The notes below the pieces were generated by a model. It did not search any database, was not told where the DNA came from, and worked only from the letters and a program-made list of their open reading frames with translations. Shown here one piece after another: positions 37,097 through 41,772 of a stretch of DNA of 41,772 nucleotides. Every line of letters starts with the position of its first letter. The stretch's first letter is position 1. Source of the DNA: Rodentibacter mrazii (GTDB lineage Bacteria; Pseudomonadota; Gammaproteobacteria; Enterobacterales; Pasteurellaceae). Both the position numbers and the translations under genes were made by a program. The DNA lies in contig NZ_MLHG01000050.1 of assembly GCF_001998825.1 (NCBI RefSeq), positions 1 to 41,772 on the forward strand, read 5' to 3'.

Positions 37097-38203
37097 ATGC
37101 AAAAAGCAAATTTTCATTTGATGGCAAAACCTTCTAGCTTTCATTGCAATATCAAATGCGAATATTGCTTTTACTTATCTAAGGAAAATCAGCTTTCTTC
37201 TCATCAATTTATGGATGACCATACCTTAAAAAATTATATAAAACATTACATTCAATCCACTCAGCAACAACGTGTTGAATTTGTCTGGCAAGGGGGAGAG
37301 CCCACTTTAATGGGGCTTGATTTTTATAAAAAGGCCGTACAATATCAGCAACAATTTAGTCAAGGTAAACATATTACCAATGCGCTACAAACTAATGGTA
37401 TCGCCCTCAATCGACAATGGGCAGATTTTTTCAAACAACATCAATTTTTAATTGGGATTTCCATTGATGGGCTAAGCGATATTCACGATCAGTATAGAAT
37501 CTCAACCAATGGAAAACCCACTTACGAAAAAGTCAAACAAAGCATTGAATTATTACTCAATGCCAATGTTGAATTTAATACACTCACCGTTGTTAATAAT
37601 CAAAATTGGAATAAAGGAAAAGAAACTTATCAAGCCCTAAAATCTTTGGGAAGTCGATTTATGCAATTTATTCCTATTGTGGAACAACATCAAGGTCAAA
37701 TACAATCATTTTCAACACCTCCCGAAGGTTACGGAAAATTTTTGACTGATGTTTTTTATGAATGGCTTCCTGATCGTGGGACTATTTTTGTCATTGAGTT
37801 TGATAATCTATTGGGTCAGTGGTTAGGCTATCCCGCTAATAATTGTGTTTTCCGCCCAACCTGCGGCAGCTCCATGATTGTAGAAGCTAATGGCGATGTA
37901 TATAGTTGCGATCATTTTGTTTACCCCAAATACAAAGTGGGAAATCTAAATCAACAAAATCTGGCAAAGATTGCACTATCACCAGAACAACAGCAATTCG
38001 GTCAGAATAAGCTCTCTACCCTATCAAACTATTGCCTACAATGTAAATTTCGCTTACTCTGTCACGGAGGTTGCCCTAAACATCGTATTGTTACCCAGCC
38101 TAAAGGTTATCCCCATAATTATCTTTGTCCGTCTTATCGGTATTTTTTTAGTGAAACATCGGGTATAATGCGACAAATGAGCGAGCAAATTCGTTTCATA
38201 TAA
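37097..38203 (+). CDS. Anaerobic sulfatase-maturating enzyme (radical SAM/SPASM)
   Basis: Radical SAM enzyme that oxidises the sulfatase active-site cysteine to formylglycine without oxygen. The 368-residue protein has the radical SAM cluster CNIKCEYC at Cys17, Cys21 and Cys24, the SAM-contact EFVWQGGEPTLMG near residue 62, SISIDGL-like ISIDGLSDIHD near 122, and a C-terminal SPASM region with cysteines in CVFRPTCGSS, YSCDHFVYPKYKVGNL and CLQCKFRLLCHGGCP, for two more [4Fe-4S] clusters. It lies 66 bases after the sulfatase on the same strand, the usual pairing. The ribosome site (GGAG at 37081) is a little far from the ATG. It resembles AtsB/AslB-type proteins; the partner sulfatase has Cys rather than Ser. 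Confidence 0.9.
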   Translation: MQKANFHLMAKPSSFHCNIKCEYCFYLSKENQLSSHQFMDDHTLKNYIKHYIQSTQQQRVEFVWQGGEPTLMGLDFYKKAVQYQQQFSQGKHITNALQTNGIALNRQWADFFKQHQFLIGISIDGLSDIHDQYRISTNGKPTYEKVKQSIELLLNANVEFNTLTVVNNQNWNKGKETYQALKSLGSRFMQFIPIVEQHQGQIQSFSTPPEGYGKFLTDVFYEWLPDRGTIFVIEFDNLLGQWLGYPANNCVFRPTCGSSMIVEANGDVYSCDHFVYPKYKVGNLNQQNLAKIALSPEQQQFGQNKLSTLSNYCLQCKFRLLCHGGCPKHRIVTQPKGYPHNYLCPSYRYFFSETSGIMRQMSEQIRFI

Positions 38204-38210
38204 TAAAGAT

Positions 38211-38219
38211 TGCTATAAT
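38211..38219 (+). promoter_or_regulatory. Extended -10 promoter of rsuA-bcr
   Basis: TGCTATAAT, a perfect extended -10 element, lies 75-83 bases before the rsuA ATG and just after the maturase gene. No convincing -35 is seen, which an extended -10 does not need. Confidence 0.5.
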
Positions 38220-38293
38220 AGATCCAAGATATTCTCTTTCCTCTTTACCCCTTTTTTTCAAAAAACAACCTCAAAATTTAAGAAAGGAATCTT

Positions 38294-38992
38294 ATGCGAT
38301 TAGATAAATTCGTAGCCGAAAATACCGGCTTAACACGCTCTCAAGCAGCTAAAGCTATTCGCCAAAGTGCGGTCAAAATTAACGGTGAAATTGAAAAAAA
38401 TAGCGCCTGTAAAATTTCAAAAGAAGATAAAATTTATTTTGAAGATACTTTACTCACTTGGCTGGAAAGTGGGCAATATTTTATGTTGAACAAGCCACAA
38501 GGTTACATATGTTCAAATGATGATGGCGACTACCCCACTATTTATCAATTTTTTGATTACCCGCTCGCCGGAAAATTACATAGTGCCGGACGTTTAGATG
38601 TGGACACAACGGGGCTTGTGTTACTCACCGATGATGGGCAATGGTCGCACCGTATTACTTCCCCGAAACACCATTGTGATAAAACCTATCTCGTGACCCT
38701 TGCAGATCCGGTTGAACCCCATTATACACAAACCTTTGAAGAAGGAATTTTATTACGTGGGGAAAAAACACTCACAAAACCCGCAAAACTTGAAATTTTA
38801 GATGATTACAATGTCAATCTGACAATCTCGGAAGGGCGCTATCACCAAGTTAAACGAATGTTCGCCGCACTCGGCAATAAAGTTGTCGGATTACACCGTT
38901 GGAAAATCGGTACAGTAAAATTAGACGAAAACCTAGAAGAAGGCGAATACCGCCCACTCACACAATTAGAAATAGACAGTTTGGTAAAATAA
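38294..38992 (+). CDS. rsuA: 16S rRNA pseudouridine(516) synthase
   Basis: Pseudouridine synthase that modifies U516 of 16S rRNA. The 232-residue protein begins with an S4-like RNA-binding domain (MRLDKFVAENTGLTRSQAAK) followed by the catalytic domain with Asp in AGRLDVDTTGLVLLT near residue 102 and the C-terminal EGRYHQVKRMFAALGN. Length and motifs match RsuA. A perfect USS (38365-38373) lies within it. bcr starts one base after its stop codon; I recall the same rsuA-bcr pair in H. influenzae, which marks the end of the accessory sulfatase region. Confidence 0.92.
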   Translation: MRLDKFVAENTGLTRSQAAKAIRQSAVKINGEIEKNSACKISKEDKIYFEDTLLTWLESGQYFMLNKPQGYICSNDDGDYPTIYQFFDYPLAGKLHSAGRLDVDTTGLVLLTDDGQWSHRITSPKHHCDKTYLVTLADPVEPHYTQTFEEGILLRGEKTLTKPAKLEILDDYNVNLTISEGRYHQVKRMFAALGNKVVGLHRWKIGTVKLDENLEEGEYRPLTQLEIDSLVK

Positions 38993-38993
38993 T

Positions 38994-40187
38994 ATGAGAA
39001 AAACAATAAAACCTACATTCATTTTTATTATGACCCTTGGCATTTTATCCATGTTGCCGCCTTTTGGTGTCGATATGTATTTGCCGTCTTTTTTAGAAAT
39101 TGCCAAAGATTTCAATATCAGTCCGGAACAAGTACAGCACACACTCACTGCCTTTGCATACGGCATGGCATTCGGGCAGTTATTTTGGGGACCGTTCGGC
39201 GACAGTTTCGGACGCAAACCGATCATTTTGCTTGGCGTGATTATCAGCGCTATTGCCGCATTGATTTTGACCGGAATTAATTCTATCGGAAATTTCACCG
39301 CACTTCGTTTTATCCAGGGATTCTTCGGTGCTGCACCTGTGGTGCTTTCCGGTGCATTATTACGCGATTTATTCAGTAAAAATGAATTATCAAAAGTGAT
39401 ATCCACTATCACGCTCGTGTTTATGATTGCTCCTTTGGTTGCCCCAATTATCGGCGGTTACATCGTAAAATATTTCCACTGGCACGCTATTTTTTATGTC
39501 ATTGCATTAATGGGCATATTATCAACATTGTTAGTATTTTTTATCATTCCCGAAACCCATAAAAAAGAAAACCGTATTCCACTTCGTTTAAACATTATTG
39601 CCCGAAACTTTATGAGCCTATGGAAACAAAAACAAGTGTTAGGCTATATGTTTGCCGCCTCTTTCGGGTTTGGCGGTTTGTTTGCTTTCATTACTGCCGG
39701 TTCTATTGTGTACATCGGAATTTACGGTATTCCTGTCGATAAATTCGGCTACTTCTTTATGCTGAATATTGCCATTATGACTTTCGCCTCTTTCCTAAAC
39801 GGGCGATTTGTAATAAAAGTCGGGGCGGAAACCATGTTACGCATTGGTATTGCGATTCAATTTTTATCGGGAGTCTGGCTTATACTGACCGCACTTTTTG
39901 ATTTCGGCTTTTGGTCAATGGCGATAGGCGTAGCGTTTTTTGTCGGGCAAAATCCGCTGATTTCTTCTAATGCAATGGCATCCATTTTAGAAAAATTCCC
40001 CACAATATCCGGTACTGCCAATTCCTTGGTAGGCAGCGTGCGTTTTGCCACCGGTGCGATTATGGGAAGCTTAGTTGCCACCATGAAAATGGATACCGCT
40101 GCTCCGATGCTATTCACCATGGGAGCTTGTGTCGTGATTGCGGTATTAGCCTATTATTTTCTGACTTATCGAAATTTGAAAAGGTAA
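38994..40187 (+). CDS. bcr: Bcr/CflA-family drug resistance transporter
   Basis: MFS drug/proton antiporter of the Bcr/CflA group, related to the bicyclomycin resistance protein of E. coli. The 397-residue protein has about 12 membrane segments, with the characteristic start GVDMYLPSFLEIAKDF, the MFS loop GPFGDSFGRKP near residue 70 and the motif C region PVVLSGALLRDLF near 112. It is translationally linked to rsuA (one-base gap). Two USS lie in the coding sequence (39297-39305, 39888-39896). The actual substrates cannot be told from sequence. Confidence 0.9.
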   Translation: MRKTIKPTFIFIMTLGILSMLPPFGVDMYLPSFLEIAKDFNISPEQVQHTLTAFAYGMAFGQLFWGPFGDSFGRKPIILLGVIISAIAALILTGINSIGNFTALRFIQGFFGAAPVVLSGALLRDLFSKNELSKVISTITLVFMIAPLVAPIIGGYIVKYFHWHAIFYVIALMGILSTLLVFFIIPETHKKENRIPLRLNIIARNFMSLWKQKQVLGYMFAASFGFGGLFAFITAGSIVYIGIYGIPVDKFGYFFMLNIAIMTFASFLNGRFVIKVGAETMLRIGIAIQFLSGVWLILTALFDFGFWSMAIGVAFFVGQNPLISSNAMASILEKFPTISGTANSLVGSVRFATGAIMGSLVATMKMDTAAPMLFTMGACVVIAVLAYYFLTYRNLKR

Positions 40188-40189
40188 AA

Positions 40190-40216
40190 AAATGCGATCA
40201 ATTTTGACCGCACTTT
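40190..40216. terminator. Imperfect uptake-signal dyad terminator between bcr and the alanine-type symporter
   Basis: AAATGCGATCAA (40190-40201) pairs with TTGACCGCACTTT (40204-40216). The right arm is a perfect USS; the left has two mismatches to the USS core, so the stem has decayed partly. It lies between convergent genes. Confidence 0.6.
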
Positions 40217-40223
40217 GACTTTT

Positions 40224-41657
40224 CTATTTCCAAGTGTCTTGTTCAAACACCCGTTTTTTTAATTCAGGATAATTTTCAATTTTAAACTCCGGTATTTTCC
40301 CGGCTTTCAGTTGAAGTTGATAATCCTTCAATAATTTCCACACAATCGGTGAAAGCAACACGATTGCCACCAAATTAAGAATTGCCATTACTGCCATCAC
40401 CGTATCGGCGAAATTCCACACTACATTGCCGGAACGTACTGCACCAAAGTAAACGAAAAACAGAACAGTCAAACGGAATAACAACACAAACCACGGTTTA
40501 TTTTTAATAAAGCGGACATTACTTTCTGCGTAAGCATAGTTACCAATAATAGAAGAGTAGGCAAAAAGCAATAAAATAAAGGCAAGGAAATGCAAGCCAA
40601 ATTCACCCACATGATATTGCAAAGCGTTTTGTGTGAGAGAAATACTTTTGAGCTCTTCACCGCCATAATTATTTGAAAGCAAAATCACGATAGCCGTACA
40701 AGTACACACCATCATGGTATCCACAAATACGCCAAGCATTTGCACTAAACCTTGGCTAACCGGGTGTTTCACATGGGCAGCCGCTGCGGCATTAGGGGCT
40801 GACCCCATACCGGCTTCGTTGGAAAATAAACCACGTTTAATCCCCATCATCATAGCTTTAGACACCATCGCGCCGAAGAAACCGCCTGCCGCCGCATCAA
40901 AGGTAAAGGCACTTTTGATGATGTTACTGATCACCGTTGGCACCAATTCAATGTTCATACCCAAAATAATCACTGCCATAATGAGATAGAACAATGCCAT
41001 CATCGGCACAAGACTGCTGGAAATCACGGCAATGCGTTTAATTCCACCAAAAATAATAGCGGCGGTTAAAATCACCAACACAATACCGACATACTCACCT
41101 TGCCAATCCCAAGCATTACGTGTGGCTTCTACAATGGAATTTGACTGCACGGAATTGAAAGCAAAACCAAAAGTAAAAATCAGTGCAACCGCAAACGCCA
41201 CCGCCATACTACGTGACTTCAATCCCTGCACCATGTAGTAAGCCGGACCGCCACGATATGTTCCGTCTTTATCTTGAATTTTAAATAACTGTGCCAAAGT
41301 GGACTCTGCAAATGCGCTCGACATACCAATAAAGGCAGTGATCCACATCCAAAATACTGCACCTTCTCCACCAAGCGCTATCGCTGTGGCAACGCCGCCA
41401 ATATTCCCTACCCCAACCCGGCTGGCAAGCCCTGTTGCAAAGGCTTGGAAAGGGGTTAAAGAGCTGCCTTCTGCCGCCCGCCCAAACCACATTTCCTGAA
41501 TACTCACCGGGAATAATCGTAACTGCACGAAACCCGTTGTAATAGTGAAAAATAAACCGACACCAAGTAAAATCACAATGGTCAAATTCCAGATCGGTCC
41601 GTCAAGGTGAGCAACAATCCATACTAACAGTTGCTCTAAATAGTTAATCAGTTCCAT
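40224..41657 (-). CDS. Sodium:alanine-type symporter (AGCS family)
   Basis: Inner-membrane sodium/amino-acid symporter of the alanine or glycine:cation symporter family. Starting at MELINYLEQLLVWIVAHLDG (41657, behind GGAGGAT) it has 478 residues with about 10-11 membrane segments. AGCS signatures: GVGNIGGVATAIALGGEGAV near residue 80, TYRGGPAYYMVQGL near 130, and GIKRGLFSNEAGMGSAPNAA near 270. The open frame upstream to 41723 lacks family similarity. Alanine is the usual substrate; glycine or serine are possible. Confidence 0.9.
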   Translation of the reverse strand: MELINYLEQLLVWIVAHLDGPIWNLTIVILLGVGLFFTITTGFVQLRLFPVSIQEMWFGRAAEGSSLTPFQAFATGLASRVGVGNIGGVATAIALGGEGAVFWMWITAFIGMSSAFAESTLAQLFKIQDKDGTYRGGPAYYMVQGLKSRSMAVAFAVALIFTFGFAFNSVQSNSIVEATRNAWDWQGEYVGIVLVILTAAIIFGGIKRIAVISSSLVPMMALFYLIMAVIILGMNIELVPTVISNIIKSAFTFDAAAGGFFGAMVSKAMMMGIKRGLFSNEAGMGSAPNAAAAAHVKHPVSQGLVQMLGVFVDTMMVCTCTAIVILLSNNYGGEELKSISLTQNALQYHVGEFGLHFLAFILLLFAYSSIIGNYAYAESNVRFIKNKPWFVLLFRLTVLFFVYFGAVRSGNVVWNFADTVMAVMAILNLVAIVLLSPIVWKLLKDYQLQLKAGKIPEFKIENYPELKKRVFEQDTWK

Positions 41658-41772
41658 AAAATCCTCCGGATGAAAAGAAAGGGTGATTGTAGAAAAAAAT
41701 AAGAAAAAAACGATGTTTATCAATAATATATTAAAAAGAAATGAATTTTGAGAAGATTTTATTCAATTAAAT

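Noticed and set aside
38966-39412. Minus-strand open frame opposite the start of bcr
   Set aside because: Shadow of a transporter gene; hydrophobic codon patterns often give open antisense frames.

Overview
The window looks like chromosomal DNA of a member of the Pasteurellaceae, close to Haemophilus influenzae. About two dozen perfect copies of the Haemophilus-type uptake signal sequence (AAGTGCGGT or its complement) are scattered through 41.8 kb, where chance predicts fewer than one. The order formate dehydrogenase G-H-I, fdhE, rimI, holD, rsmC, and the pair rsuA-bcr, match what I recall of H. influenzae Rd. The trehalose genes, complete uhp system and sulfatase genes suggest a relative with broader carbon use than H. 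influenzae (other Haemophilus, Aggregatibacter, Pasteurella or Rodentibacter are possible). I cannot name the species from sequence alone.

Layout. (1) 58-5747: selenocysteine-containing formate dehydrogenase (fdnG/H/I) with its maturation factor fdhE; the in-frame TGA at 667 is followed by a textbook SelB hairpin. (2) 5787-8328: housekeeping genes rimI and holD, an unrecognised lipoprotein, and rsmC. (3) 8335-12771: trehalose repressor treR, PTS permease treB and trehalose-6-phosphate hydrolase treC, with a CRP site and a palindromic operator before treB. (4) 12848-13348: a YbhB/PEBP-family protein. (5) 13345-18382, minus strand: hexose-6-phosphate transporter uhpT followed by its control genes uhpA, uhpB and uhpC. 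(6) 18763-26173, minus strand: ABC exporter-type protein, TonB receptor and M16 protease in the order yddA-yddB-pqqL, a protease-associated protein/iron-import cluster, with a Fur box before the receptor. (7) 26510-31431: rng, cmoB and maeB. (8) 31622-32248: a DUF1919 protein. (9) 32279-38203: a sulfate-ester module made of a TauE/SafE exporter, a divergent Crp/Fnr-type regulator, a sodium/solute symporter broken by an in-frame TGA, a cytoplasmic-type sulfatase and its anaerobic maturase. (10) 38294-41657: rsuA, bcr and a sodium/alanine-type symporter.

How the genes work together. Trehalose enters as trehalose-6-phosphate and is hydrolysed to glucose and glucose-6-phosphate; external sugar phosphates enter through UhpT under UhpABC control. 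Perfect CRP sites before treB and uhpT, and a near-perfect one before yddB, place these uptake modules under catabolite control. The sulfatase module reads as import of a sulfated solute, intracellular desulfation, and possible export of the released sulfur anion.

The most notable non-coding signals are three related intergenic inverted-repeat elements (about 16.83, 18.57 and 26.29 kb), two of which bracket the yddA-yddB-pqqL cluster, and a uhpT promoter whose CRP and candidate UhpA sites fall at spacings like those of Escherichia coli. No rRNA, tRNA, CRISPR array, phage or insertion-sequence transposase was seen.
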